Below, in pieces: positions 7,945 through 16,370 of a stretch of 64,000 nucleotides of DNA. Source of the DNA: Candidatus Hydrogenedentota bacterium (lineage in GTDB: Bacteria > Hydrogenedentota > Hydrogenedentia > Hydrogenedentales > JAEUWI01); the NCBI GenBank assembly GCA_019637335.1, contig JAHBVV010000030.1:1-64000 (forward strand), read 5' to 3'. The translations under genes were made by a program, and so were the position numbers. The notes beneath the pieces are model-generated. The model had not been told where the DNA came from, searched no databases, and was given only the letters and a program-made list of their open reading frames with translations. Every line of letters begins with the position of its first letter. The stretch's first letter is position 1.

Positions 7945-8673
7945 ATGACCAGTTTTTTCGAAGCAGCCCGGCGCGTTCTTGACGCGGTGGAAACCAGCCA
8001 GCAGGAAAGCATCGCCCTCGCCACGCGCCTCATTGCGGACAGCCTGCTTTCCGGGGGCGTGTGGCACCTGTGCGGCACGGGCCACTCGCACATCATCAGC
8101 GAGGAAGTCTACTACCGCGCGGGAGGCCTGGCCCCGGTCAACGCGATTCTCTTTCCCGCCCTGATGCAGCACGAGGGCCCCGCAAGCAGCACGAAGCTGG
8201 AGCGGCTCTGCGGCCTCGCCAGGATCATCCTCGAGAAGCAGGACATGCGCCCGGGCGAAGTGCTGACCATCATTTCCAACAGCGGCAAGAACGCGGTTCC
8301 CATTGAAATGGCGCACCTGGCCCATGGCCACGGATTGAAGACCGTCGCCCTGACTTCGCTGGCGCAATCGAAAGCCGCGGAATTTGGCAAGGGCCAGGAC
8401 CAAAAGCTCTTCGAGGTCTGCGATGTCGTCATCGACAACTGCGGAACGCCGGGAGACGCCGCGCTGCGCGTGCCCGGCGCCGACCTGTACACCGGCCCGA
8501 CCTCGACGCTGGCGAATGTGGCGATCATCCAACAGATTGTCTACGGCGTCGCCTGCGCGTTTCACGAGGCCGGGCAGGAGCCGCCGCTGTTCAAGTCCGC
8601 CAACCTGCCGGGCGGCGACGCGTGGAACCAGGCGCTGATTGAACGCTACGGGGCGCGGGTAAACTTGCGATGA
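7945..8673 (+). CDS. SIS-domain phosphosugar-binding protein (UPF0309 type)
   Basis: 242 residues with GAGGAG upstream. A single sugar-isomerase (SIS) domain fills the protein: VWHLCGTGHSHIISEEVYYR near residue 38, EVLTIISNSGKNAVPIEMA near 107 (the Ser-rich phosphosugar loop), and GLKTVALTSLAQSKA near 130. Closest in style to the UPF0309/sugar isomerase family often linked to amino-sugar use. It probably binds or isomerises a phosphosugar in the cytoplasm; the substrate is not evident. The stop overlaps the queG start by 4 nt. Confidence 0.85.
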   Translation: MTSFFEAARRVLDAVETSQQESIALATRLIADSLLSGGVWHLCGTGHSHIISEEVYYRAGGLAPVNAILFPALMQHEGPASSTKLERLCGLARIILEKQDMRPGEVLTIISNSGKNAVPIEMAHLAHGHGLKTVALTSLAQSKAAEFGKGQDQKLFEVCDVVIDNCGTPGDAALRVPGADLYTGPTSTLANVAIIQQIVYGVACAFHEAGQEPPLFKSANLPGGDAWNQALIERYGARVNLR

Positions 8674-9611
8674 CGGAGCTCCCGGGGGGCCGCGCGCGGG
8701 CCGTGAAAGCACGCGCCGCCGAGCTCGGTTTCGACGCGTGCGGGATTGCGGAGGCCGGGCCAGTGGACCCGGAGGACCGGCTGGGCCAGTGGCTTCGCGC
8801 GGGGTACCACGCCGACATGGACTGGATGGCCCGGACCCGCAACGTGCGGCAGGATCCCCGACACAAGATGCCCGGAGCGCGTTCGATCGTGGTTGTGGCG
8901 CGCAACTATTACCAGCCCGGGCCCGATCCCGCCCCCGGACGCGGCAAGGTCGCCCGATACGCCTGGGGCCGCGACTACCACAAGGTGCTGCGCAAGCCGC
9001 TTATCGCGCTGGCGCGTTTTCTCGACGCCTTTGGCGTCGAGACGCCCAGCTATGCCTCCGTGGACAGCGGGCCGGTGATGGAGCGCGCGTGGGCCGAGCG
9101 CGCGGGCGTCGGGTGGGTCGGGAAAAACAGCCTGGTCCTGCGGAGGGACATCGGATCGTGGTTTTTCCTGGGGACGGTCGTCACGGAAGTCTCCCTTGCG
9201 CCCGACGCGCCCGTGACGGAACACTGCGGGACCTGCCGCGCGTGCCTGGATGCGTGCCCGACGGGGGCGATTGTGGCCGACGGGGTGGTGGATTCGAACC
9301 GATGCATCTCCTACCAAACCATCGAAAACCGGGAAGAGATCCCATCGCAACTCCACAGCCAGCTGGCCGGCTGGGTGTTCGGTTGCGACATCTGCCAGGA
9401 CGTATGCCCCTGGAACCGATTCGCCCGCCCCACCACGGAGCCCGGTTTTGCGGCCCGGTCAGGCCAGACCAGCCCGGATCTGGATGAACTCCTCAAGCTG
9501 GATGAGCGGCGGTTCGACGCGCGTTTCGCGGGGACGGCGATCCGGCGCGCAAAATGGCGCGGGATGGTACGAAATGCGCGCATAGCTCTGCGAAACGCCG
9601 GAAAGACCTGA
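8670..9611 (+). CDS. queG: Epoxyqueuosine reductase
   Basis: 313 residues; the ATG overlaps the SIS stop (ATGA). It catalyses the last step of queuosine synthesis, reducing epoxyqueuosine in tRNA with a cobalamin and two 4Fe-4S clusters. The N-terminal half carries the cobalamin-binding domain (ARNYYQPG; YASVDSGPVMERAWAERAGV; WVGKNSLVL). The ferredoxin-like half has both cluster motifs, CGTCRACLDACPTGA near residue 190 and GCDICQDVCPWN near 238, plus the family signature CISYQTIENREEIP. The length is that of short QueG proteins without the HEAT repeats. It ends 22 bp from the convergent ribbon-helix-helix gene. Confidence 0.95.
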   Translation: MTELPGGRARAVKARAAELGFDACGIAEAGPVDPEDRLGQWLRAGYHADMDWMARTRNVRQDPRHKMPGARSIVVVARNYYQPGPDPAPGRGKVARYAWGRDYHKVLRKPLIALARFLDAFGVETPSYASVDSGPVMERAWAERAGVGWVGKNSLVLRRDIGSWFFLGTVVTEVSLAPDAPVTEHCGTCRACLDACPTGAIVADGVVDSNRCISYQTIENREEIPSQLHSQLAGWVFGCDICQDVCPWNRFARPTTEPGFAARSGQTSPDLDELLKLDERRFDARFAGTAIRRAKWRGMVRNARIALRNAGKT

Positions 9612-9633
9612 ACCTGCCGCCGTACGACCGGCC

Positions 9634-10167
9634 TTATTCGTCCGCGCCGTCCACCTCAGGCAGGCGCGGCATCTGCGACATGGCGCTCGTCAGGATGTCG
9701 ATGATCAGCTGGGTCTGGGTCGTCTTTTCAGCGCGGGCCGCGAATTTCAACGCTTCGAGCAAATCATTTGGCAGCTTTAACGTAATTTTCGTGCTTTCGA
9801 AGAGGTCTTGGTGGTGCAGAAGGCTCTCCGGCACGCGCGGGGCCGACGGGTTCTCGTAAAAAAGATCGCACTGGCTCGGGGGCAGGACCGCGATATGTTC
9901 CAGTTCCTCGTCTGGATAGGCGCTCTGGAGAATGGTCCAGTTGTCGTTCCCGGCCTTGATCAGTTCCACGATTTGCCCTTTGCCTCCAAGTTTGCGCAGC
10001 AACCGGGCTACCCCGGCCACGGTGACGGCGAATCCGCTCTGGCGAACGAAGTCGACGGCGTCCTCGCCTTCGAGGCCCTGCCGTACGGCCTCGACGATGC
10101 GTTCCTGTTTCTGTTGAGCCTGGGTCGCCACGGAATTGGCATCCTCTCCTTCGGGGTAACAACCCAC
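9634..10167 (-). CDS. Uncharacterised protein with C-terminal ribbon-helix-helix motif
   Basis: 177 residues from a GTG; a later GTG at the SVATQAQQ segment is an alternative, since no clear ribosome site supports the first. I do not recognise the first 125 residues; about 15-75 are helical (QKQERIVEAVRQGL, VARLLRKLGGKGQIVELIKA). The C-terminus, about 128-168, reads as a ribbon-helix-helix: the strand STKITLKLPNDL, then helices LLEALKFAARAEK and TQTQLIIDILTSAMSQ. Such motifs dimerise and bind DNA, often as autorepressors of toxin-antitoxin or plasmid genes. No toxin gene is adjacent. Its own promoter carries a perfect palindrome, consistent with autoregulation. Confidence 0.65.
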   Translation of the reverse strand: MGCYPEGEDANSVATQAQQKQERIVEAVRQGLEGEDAVDFVRQSGFAVTVAGVARLLRKLGGKGQIVELIKAGNDNWTILQSAYPDEELEHIAVLPPSQCDLFYENPSAPRVPESLLHHQDLFESTKITLKLPNDLLEALKFAARAEKTTQTQLIIDILTSAMSQMPRLPEVDGADE

Positions 10168-10185
10168 GCTGGGGCGCGTGCCTGC

Positions 10186-10214
10186 AGTATAGTAAATTCT
10201 TGACTAAATCACAA
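10186..10214 (-). promoter_or_regulatory. Sigma-70-like promoter of the ribbon-helix-helix gene
   Basis: Reading leftward: -35 TTGTGA (10214-10209), a 17-nt spacer, and -10 TATACT (10191-10186), about 20 nt before the GTG start codon. The AT-rich composition stands out locally. Confidence 0.7.
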
Positions 10215-10219
10215 GAATT
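10195..10219. promoter_or_regulatory. Candidate operator palindrome
   Basis: AATTCTTG (10195-10202) and CAAGAATT (10212-10219) are exact inverted repeats around a 9-bp centre. The site covers the -35 and spacer of the leftward promoter, a position from which a bound dimer would block RNA polymerase. Confidence 0.6.
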
Positions 10220-10321
10220 ATCTTTTATCGCCCGGCACGGACCGTGCCCAATTCGCGCTCCGGGGCGGCGTATCACCCTGAAATACAGTATCTTGGAACG
10301 AATGCCCGCCCCACTTCTGTT

Positions 10322-10351
10322 TTGACAGGCTTTCGGCGGCAGTGCTATGAT
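10322..10351 (+). promoter_or_regulatory. Sigma-70-like promoter of hpf
   Basis: -35 TTGACA (10322-10327), an 18-nt spacer and -10 TATGAT (10346-10351), 42 nt upstream of the hpf start. It is close to consensus and diverges from the ribbon-helix-helix promoter about 110 bp away. Confidence 0.8.
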
Positions 10352-10393
10352 CAACCCATGCTTGGTAGTAGAGCGATGGAGGAAAACTACACA

Positions 10394-10966
10394 ATGAACG
10401 TAACGGTGACCGGACGGCATATGGAAATGACCGATGCCTTGAAGGCCTATATTCAGAACGGGCTGGAAAAGGTGGCGTCACACTTCGACAAGACGTTCGA
10501 TGCCGATGTGGTGCTGGATGTCGAGAAGCACCGACATATCGCCGAAGTCAATGTTCACGCGAACGGCGTGCGAATCCACAGCAAGGAAGCTTCGAATGAC
10601 ATGTACGCGTCGGTGGATGCGGCCATGGCGAAGCTTGAGAAGCAAATCCGGAAATTCAAGGACCGGATCAACCGGCACCAGCCGCGCACCGCGCGGGAGG
10701 CCCGGGATTATCACCACGCCATCCTCTCGGCGGCTCCGGACGGCCACGAGACCGAGCCCCAGCCGGAGGAAACCCACGATACCCACCGTGTTGTGCTTCG
10801 GGAGAAGCTCTCGATGAAGCCGATGAGCATCGACGAGGCGATGATGCAGCTCGAGCTGGTGGAAGACCAGCCCTTCCTCGTCTTTTCGAATGCGGACACG
10901 TCGGAAGTCAATGTACTTTATTCGCGCAATGACGGAACGTACGGATTGATTGAGCCGAAGTTCTAG
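10394..10966 (+). CDS. hpf: Ribosome hibernation-promoting factor, long form
   Basis: 190 residues. The ATG at 10394 has GGAGG 11 nt upstream and begins the conserved MNVTVTGRHMEMTDALKAYI. The N-terminal S30AE/RaiA domain spans about 1-100 and the C-terminal dimerisation domain about 130-190 (VVLREKLSMKPMSIDEAMMQ; FLVFSNADTSEVNVLYSRND). Having both domains makes it a long HPF, which by itself pairs 70S ribosomes into inactive 100S dimers in stationary phase. A good promoter precedes it and a terminator follows. The hpf-hprK-HPr neighbourhood is a conserved arrangement around nitrogen/sugar PTS genes in many Gram-negatives. Confidence 0.95.
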   Translation: MNVTVTGRHMEMTDALKAYIQNGLEKVASHFDKTFDADVVLDVEKHRHIAEVNVHANGVRIHSKEASNDMYASVDAAMAKLEKQIRKFKDRINRHQPRTAREARDYHHAILSAAPDGHETEPQPEETHDTHRVVLREKLSMKPMSIDEAMMQLELVEDQPFLVFSNADTSEVNVLYSRNDGTYGLIEPKF

Positions 10967-10977
10967 CGGCCAGGTCG

Positions 10978-11010
10978 CGGGCCAGTGCCGTTGCATTGGC
11001 CCGTTTTTTT
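10978..11010 (+). terminator. Rho-independent terminator after hpf
   Basis: Stem CGGGCCA (10978-10984) with TGGCCCG (10997-11003), a 12-nt loop, then seven T (11004-11010). It lies between hpf and hprK and would let hpf be expressed more strongly than the genes behind it. Confidence 0.85.
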
Positions 11011-11044
11011 GTTTCAGCGCGCCCTGATACCCGGAAGGTTCTCC

Positions 11045-12013
11045 ATGGACACACAGGATCTGCCACTCAACCGGAAGCGCAGCATCCCGGTGGCGCGTAT
11101 CCTGGACCGGATGACCGACGACCTGGACATTGAGGTCATCGCGGGATACCAGGGAATCGGGCGTCCAGTATTCACCTCGGACATCAACCGGCCCGGCCTG
11201 GCGCTGAGCGGTTACCTGGAGTATTTCGCGAACGACCGCGTCCAGCTCCTGGGCAACACCGAGATCCATTTTATGGAAAAGCTGCCGCCGGCGCTGCTTC
11301 AACGGCGCCTGGCGGCAATGTTTTCTTTTGAAATCCCCATTTTCGTGCTTTCACGAAACCTTACGCCGCAGAATGTGTTCCTCGATCTCTGCAACCAGCG
11401 GGGGGTCCCGGTCCTCCGGACCTCCCGGTCGACGGACGAAGTCATCAGCCGCATCATCCTCTTCCTGGCGGAGGAATTCTCCCCGGAGACGGTGGTGCAC
11501 GGGACCGCGGTGGACTGTTACGGGGTGGGCTGCCTCATCGTGGGGTCGCCCGGGGTGGGCAAGAGTGAAACCGCGCTGGAACTGGTCGAGCGCGGCCACC
11601 GCCTGATCGCGGACGATGTAGTCGCCCTCAAGCGGCTCCGCGAGGACAATTTGTACGCCGAGACCAATCCGGTCATCGAGCATCACATGGAAATCCGCGG
11701 GGTCGGCATCATCGATGTGAAAGCGGTGTTCGGCGTGGGTTGCGTGCGCAATATCAAGCGCATCGGCCTGATCGTGGAGTTGGAGGAATGGGATCAGTCC
11801 GCGGCCTATGACCGGACAGGCCTGGTGGAGGAGCATGTGGACATCCTGGGCGTGCGCATCCCGCATTTGCGCATCCCGGTGCGGCCGGGCCGGAACATGG
11901 CCATCATCATCGAGGTGGCGGCGCTGAACCACCGCCTCAAGGAGCTGGGCATGAACCCGGCCGAGCAGTTCAACAACCGCATTCTGGGTATCATCAACGA
12001 TCGCAGCAGCTGA
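11045..12013 (+). CDS. hprK: HPr kinase/phosphorylase
   Basis: 322 residues from ATG 11045 (GGAAGG upstream); the longer frame from 10985 runs through the terminator and is rejected. The N-terminal MurF-like half is followed by the catalytic half with Walker A GSPGVGKSETALELVERGH and the adjacent ADDVVALKR. The K3 loop ADDVV...EIRGVGIIDVKAVFGVG is characteristic of HprK. The enzyme phosphorylates HPr on its regulatory serine and reverses it by phosphorolysis. The HPr encoded at 14303 keeps that serine, so substrate and enzyme are encoded together. Confidence 0.95.
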   Translation: MDTQDLPLNRKRSIPVARILDRMTDDLDIEVIAGYQGIGRPVFTSDINRPGLALSGYLEYFANDRVQLLGNTEIHFMEKLPPALLQRRLAAMFSFEIPIFVLSRNLTPQNVFLDLCNQRGVPVLRTSRSTDEVISRIILFLAEEFSPETVVHGTAVDCYGVGCLIVGSPGVGKSETALELVERGHRLIADDVVALKRLREDNLYAETNPVIEHHMEIRGVGIIDVKAVFGVGCVRNIKRIGLIVELEEWDQSAAYDRTGLVEEHVDILGVRIPHLRIPVRPGRNMAIIIEVAALNHRLKELGMNPAEQFNNRILGIINDRSS

Positions 12014-12102
12014 GGGGGCGCCGTGCGTTACGGCGGAACGAAGCAGTGCGGCCGGCGCGGGGACAAGCACCCGAGCAACCCTGTAACCGAAACGGGAACG
12101 TC

Positions 12103-14241
12103 ATGAAGCGCATCAACCTGATTCTGGGCTGCCATTCACACCAGCCCGTGGGCAACTTCGATTTTGTGTTCCAGGACGCCTACGACATGGCCTATCTGCC
12201 CTTCGTAAATGTCCTGGAGCATTTTCCGGATGTGCGCGTCACGCTGCACTACACCGGCCCCCTCTGGGACTGGTTCCTGGCGCACCAGCCGGAGTATGTG
12301 ACGCGCCTGCGGGGACTGGTGGAGCGCGGCCAGGTAGAGATCATGGGCGGGGCCTACTACGAGCCCATGCTTTGCGCGATTCCCGAGCGGGACGCGCTCG
12401 CCCAGATCGGGCGGATGCAGGCCTTCTGCCGCGAGCATTTCGGGACGGAACCCGAGGGTATGTGGCTGGCGGAACGGGTCTGGGAGCCGCATATGGCGCG
12501 TGTGCTGGCAGAGGCCGGGGTCAAGTATGCGGCATTGGACGACTCCCATTTTCTGTGTTCGGGGCTGGAGCCCGAGGACATGTACGGCTGCTACATGACC
12601 GAGGAGGAAGGCGCGGCCATCCGGGTCTTTCCCATTCTGGAACGCCTGCGATATCTGGTCCCCTTCCACCCGGTGGAGGAAACGATTGAATACCTCCGCG
12701 AGCGGGCGACGGAGGACGGATCGCGCTGCGCGGTGCTGCACGACGACGGGGAAAAATTCGGGACATGGCCGGGGACGCACCACAGCGTGTACGAGGAGGG
12801 CTGGCTGGAAGAGTTTTTCACGGCGCTGACGGAAAACAAGGAGTGGATCCAGAGCGTCACGTACTCGGAGTACATCAAGAAACACCGTCCGCTCGGACGC
12901 ACCTACCTCACGTGCGCCTCCTACCAGGAAATGATGACGTGGGCCCTGCCCGCCTACCGGCAGCGCGGCCTGAAGACGGCGCGCGAATCCCTCGCCCGGA
13001 TGCCCGAGCTGGACGCGCAGTGCGGCCCTTTCCTCCGGGGCGGTTTCTGGCGGAATTTCCTGACGAAGTACCCCGAGGCCAATACGATGCAGAAGCGCAT
13101 GCTTCGGGTGAGCCGCCGCCTTTACGCGCTCCAGGGCAGCCATGCGGGCAGCCCGCACCTCGACGAAGCGGAGCGGCTGCTGCACCAGGGCCAGTGCAAC
13201 TGCGCCTACTGGCACGGCCAATTCGGCGGCCTGTACCTGAACCACCTTCGTTCCGCGGTGTACGAAAAGCTCATCGCCGCGGATCGGGCGCTGGACGCGC
13301 TGGGCGGCCCGGCGGGTTCGGTGGTGGTGTCAACGCTGGATTTCGATGGGGACGGGCGCCCGGAACACGTGCTGGAGACGGACACCCTGGCGGCCTTTGT
13401 GAGCCCGCACGATGGCGGGACCTTGTTCGAACTCGATTTCAAGCCCGGCGCCTTCAACATTCTCAACACGCTGACGCGCCGGGAAGAACCGTACCACGAC
13501 GAACTGCGGCTGGAGCGCGAGGAGGAGGGGGACGGGCGCGTCCGGAGTATCCACGACCACTTTCAATCGAAGGAACGCGGCCTGGATCAGATTCTCTTTT
13601 ACGACGCGTACCGCCGCGCCAGCCTTCGGGATCACTTTTACGGGCGGGATCTGGACGTGGAAGCCCTGTACCGGAACGAAACCGCCGATCTGGGCAATTT
13701 TGCACAGGCGGACTACGCGTCCTCGTTTCGAGGCACCGAGCTTTCGTTGTGGGCCGACGGGGCCGTCGAATGCGACGGGCCTCAGCCGCTCCGCCTCCGG
13801 AAGACGGTGGCGCTTTCGCCCCGTGAATCCCGCGCCGAAATAGCGTATGATATATCGTATGATGGCGCGAGCGCCTTTTGCGGAATCTTCGGGGTTGAGT
13901 TTTCCGCAAACCTGTTGGCGGGCGGCGCGCCCGACCGATATTACTATACGCCGGAACGTGATCTGGGACGCCCGATGCTGGGCGCCCGCCTTCGGGAGGG
14001 CGATCTCCGGCAGTTTTCGCTCCGGGATGAGTGGCTTCGGCTGGAAGTGGGATGGAGACTATCCGAGCCCGGAAGTTTTCTCGCCTTCCCCCTGGAGACG
14101 GTGAGCCAGTCCGAGTGCGGGCAGGAGCGCGTGTATCAGGGCAGCGTGGTGACGGTGGCCTGGCCGGTGACGTTGAAGCCGGGCGCGCGCCTGTCGCGGG
14201 CGCTGGCATTTGAAGTGAATTGGCTCGCGCCCGCTGGCTGA
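12103..14241 (+). CDS. GH57 4-alpha-glucanotransferase / alpha-amylase family enzyme
   Basis: 712 residues from ATG 12103. GH57 motifs are all present: LILGCHSHQPVGNFDF at the start (motif 1), GMWLAERVWEP near residue 120 (region with the Glu nucleophile), and VLHDDGEKFGTWPGT near 210 (region with the catalytic Asp). After the barrel come DUF1925-like helices (about 290-390) and a DUF1926-like C-terminal beta-sandwich (about 400-710), the layout of Thermococcus-type 4-alpha-glucanotransferases. It probably remodels alpha-1,4-glucans in the cytoplasm, since there is no signal peptide. Its place between hprK and the HPr gene hints at PTS-type control of glycogen turnover, which is inference. 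Confidence 0.9.
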   Translation: MKRINLILGCHSHQPVGNFDFVFQDAYDMAYLPFVNVLEHFPDVRVTLHYTGPLWDWFLAHQPEYVTRLRGLVERGQVEIMGGAYYEPMLCAIPERDALAQIGRMQAFCREHFGTEPEGMWLAERVWEPHMARVLAEAGVKYAALDDSHFLCSGLEPEDMYGCYMTEEEGAAIRVFPILERLRYLVPFHPVEETIEYLRERATEDGSRCAVLHDDGEKFGTWPGTHHSVYEEGWLEEFFTALTENKEWIQSVTYSEYIKKHRPLGRTYLTCASYQEMMTWALPAYRQRGLKTARESLARMPELDAQCGPFLRGGFWRNFLTKYPEANTMQKRMLRVSRRLYALQGSHAGSPHLDEAERLLHQGQCNCAYWHGQFGGLYLNHLRSAVYEKLIAADRALDALGGPAGSVVVSTLDFDGDGRPEHVLETDTLAAFVSPHDGGTLFELDFKPGAFNILNTLTRREEPYHDELRLEREEEGDGRVRSIHDHFQSKERGLDQILFYDAYRRASLRDHFYGRDLDVEALYRNETADLGNFAQADYASSFRGTELSLWADGAVECDGPQPLRLRKTVALSPRESRAEIAYDISYDGASAFCGIFGVEFSANLLAGGAPDRYYYTPERDLGRPMLGARLREGDLRQFSLRDEWLRLEVGWRLSEPGSFLAFPLETVSQSECGQERVYQGSVVTVAWPVTLKPGARLSRALAFEVNWLAPAG

Positions 14242-14302
14242 GGCCGGACGCCCGGCGGCGAATTCAGGCGGAAATTGACAGCAATAGGATGGCTAGACGA
14301 CG

Positions 14303-14575
14303 ATGCAGGAATTTTCGGAAGAACTCCTGGTGATTAATAAACTCGGCATTCACGCGCGGCCGGCGGCCTCGCTGGTTCAATGCGTTCTTGCGTTTGAGAG
14401 CGACGTGTTCGTTCTATTCAATGGCAGCCGCGTGAACGCGAAGAGCATCATGGGGCTCCTGACCCTGGCCGCGACGCAGGGCAGCCGCCTCACCGTAACG
14501 TGCAAGGGCCCGGACGCCGAAGCGGCAATGAACGCGGTAAGATCGCTGTTTGCGGCGGGGTTCGGAGAAAACTAG
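14303..14575 (+). CDS. ptsH: HPr phosphocarrier protein
   Basis: 90 residues, the usual HPr length. The active histidine lies in NKLGIHARPAASLVQ (about residue 17) and the HprK target serine in NAKSIMGLL (about residue 48). It receives phosphate from enzyme I, encoded 2 nt downstream. With both sites intact it can take part in phosphotransfer and in regulation by HprK. No EIIA, EIIB or EIIC gene is in the window, which suggests a regulatory rather than a sugar-transporting PTS, at least locally. Confidence 0.95.
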   Translation: MQEFSEELLVINKLGIHARPAASLVQCVLAFESDVFVLFNGSRVNAKSIMGLLTLAATQGSRLTVTCKGPDAEAAMNAVRSLFAAGFGEN

Positions 14576-14577
14576 GC

Positions 14578-16368
14578 GTGGAGACGGTGCTCCGAGGGAT
14601 AGGCGTGTCGCCCGGCATCGCGATCGGGCCGGCGGCGGTATTCGGCGCGCAGCGTTTCGATATCCCGAAATACGAGATATCGGACGTGGCCGAGGAGCTG
14701 GCGCGGCTGGAGGATGCCATCGGGAAGACCCGATCCTATCTCAAGGGCCTGCACGCGAAGACGGCCGACGAACTCGGGGAGGGGCACGCCGACATATTCA
14801 AGGCGCACCTGCTGCTTCTCGAAGATGTCACGTTGCTGGAGGAGGTGAAGAGCCGCATCAGCAGCGAACAGTTGAACGTGGAGTACGTGCTCGATGATCT
14901 CCGGCGCCACTACACGGATGTGATGAACTCCGTGGAAGACGCCCGTTTCCGGGAGCGCGCGACCGATCTCCAGGATGTGGTCGATCGCCTCCAGCGCAAC
15001 CTGCTCGACGACGAGCGCGGAACCCTGCGCGATCTCTTTGCGCCGGCGGTTGTTGTCTGCCACGAAATTTCGCCGTCGGATATCGTGACGATGGACAAGG
15101 AGCACGTGCTGGGCCTGGCGCTGGATTCGGGCAGCACCACCTCCCACACGGCCATCCTGGCGCGCGCGCTGGAGATTCCGGCCGTGATGGGGCTGCGCTA
15201 CGCCACGGCGCACATCGACCAAAACGCCCAGGTCATCGTGGATGGCGGCGCGGGCATGTTCATCGCCAATCCGGGCCCGGACACCCTGGCGCACTATGAG
15301 TCCGAGCGCGAGCGCCAGATTGCCGCGCGGGACGCGCTGCGCGGGGCCCTCGATCTGGGCGAATCCCGGACGCGGGACGGGGTCGCGATCCCGGCGCTGG
15401 CCAACGTTGAATTGCCGGTCGAGCTGGACCAGGAACTGCGCCTGGCGGCGGAGGGCGTGGGGCTCTATCGCACGGAGTATCTCTTCCTGAACCGGAATAC
15501 CCTGCCGACGGAAGAGGAGCAATACGCCTCTTACCGGCAGGCGGCGGAGTCCATGCACCCGGCCCCCGTGGTGCTCCGCACGATGGATATCGGCGGGGAC
15601 AAGTTTGTGTCGCACCTGCAAATATCGAAGGAGGAGAACCCGCAGCTGGGGTGGCGCGCGGTCCGCTTTTGCCTGGAGCGCCAGGACATTTTCAAGGCGC
15701 AGTTGCGCGCGATGTTGCGCGCGTCGACGCTGGGCAACATTCAAATCATGTTCCCCATGATCAGCGGCGTGGAGGAATTGCGCAAGGTGAAGCAGGTGCT
15801 GCGCGAGGTGCAGGACGATCTGAAAGCCGAAGGGCTGGAGTATGATCCAGGCATAAAAATCGGCTCGATGATCGAGGTGCCCTCGGCGGTGGCGCTGACG
15901 GACCTCCTCTCACGCGAATGCGATTTCTTCAGCATCGGGACCAACGACTTGATCCAGTACTCGCTGGCGGTTGACCGGGTCAACGAAAAAATCGCGCATC
16001 TCTATGAACCAGCCCATCCGGCGGTGCTTCGAATGATTAAGTGGACGTGCAACGCCGCCTCAAAGGCGGGTATCCCGTGCAGCCTGTGCGGCGAAATGGC
16101 CGGGGATCCGCTGTATACGGAGGTCCTGATCGGCCTGGGCGTCACCGCGTTAAGCATGTCTTCCGTGTCGCTGCCGCTGGTGCGCGCAGAGATCGCGGAA
16201 ATCGACTACCAGGAAGCGCGCGCGCTGGGCGAGAAGGTGTTGGAATTGGGCACCGCGGACGAAATCAAGGCCCTGTTGAAATCGCGCTACAGCGAGCGGC
16301 GCGCGGCGGAGCACTATATCTCGCGCGCGGCCCGGGCCGCCTCCGGCTCGGCTTCCGCGCAGGAATAA
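14578..16368 (+). CDS. ptsI: PTS enzyme I (phosphoenolpyruvate-protein phosphotransferase)
   Basis: 596 residues from GTG 14578, 2 nt after the HPr stop, with GGAG upstream; the longer frame from 14500 only overlaps ptsH. The N-terminal HPr-binding and phosphohistidine domains contain DSGSTTSHTAILARALEIPA (active His about residue 190). The C-terminal PEP-binding barrel has MDIGGDKF, NPQLGWRAVRF, SIGTNDLIQYSLAVDR and the Cys-containing CSLCGEMAGDP. It transfers phosphate from PEP to HPr. It lacks the N-terminal GAF domain of PtsP/EI-Ntr. The dxr start is 2 nt downstream. Confidence 0.95.
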   Translation: METVLRGIGVSPGIAIGPAAVFGAQRFDIPKYEISDVAEELARLEDAIGKTRSYLKGLHAKTADELGEGHADIFKAHLLLLEDVTLLEEVKSRISSEQLNVEYVLDDLRRHYTDVMNSVEDARFRERATDLQDVVDRLQRNLLDDERGTLRDLFAPAVVVCHEISPSDIVTMDKEHVLGLALDSGSTTSHTAILARALEIPAVMGLRYATAHIDQNAQVIVDGGAGMFIANPGPDTLAHYESERERQIAARDALRGALDLGESRTRDGVAIPALANVELPVELDQELRLAAEGVGLYRTEYLFLNRNTLPTEEEQYASYRQAAESMHPAPVVLRTMDIGGDKFVSHLQISKEENPQLGWRAVRFCLERQDIFKAQLRAMLRASTLGNIQIMFPMISGVEELRKVKQVLREVQDDLKAEGLEYDPGIKIGSMIEVPSAVALTDLLSRECDFFSIGTNDLIQYSLAVDRVNEKIAHLYEPAHPAVLRMIKWTCNAASKAGIPCSLCGEMAGDPLYTEVLIGLGVTALSMSSVSLPLVRAEIAEIDYQEARALGEKVLELGTADEIKALLKSRYSERRAAEHYISRAARAASGSASAQE

Positions 16369-16370
16369 CC

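Noticed and set aside
6645-8096. 483-codon open frame on the minus strand
   Set aside because: Opposite the symporter and SIS genes, whose motifs are unambiguous; the antisense product is low-complexity Gly/Arg/His.
14572-15744. 390-codon open frame on the minus strand
   Set aside because: Lies wholly opposite ptsI, which has every catalytic motif.
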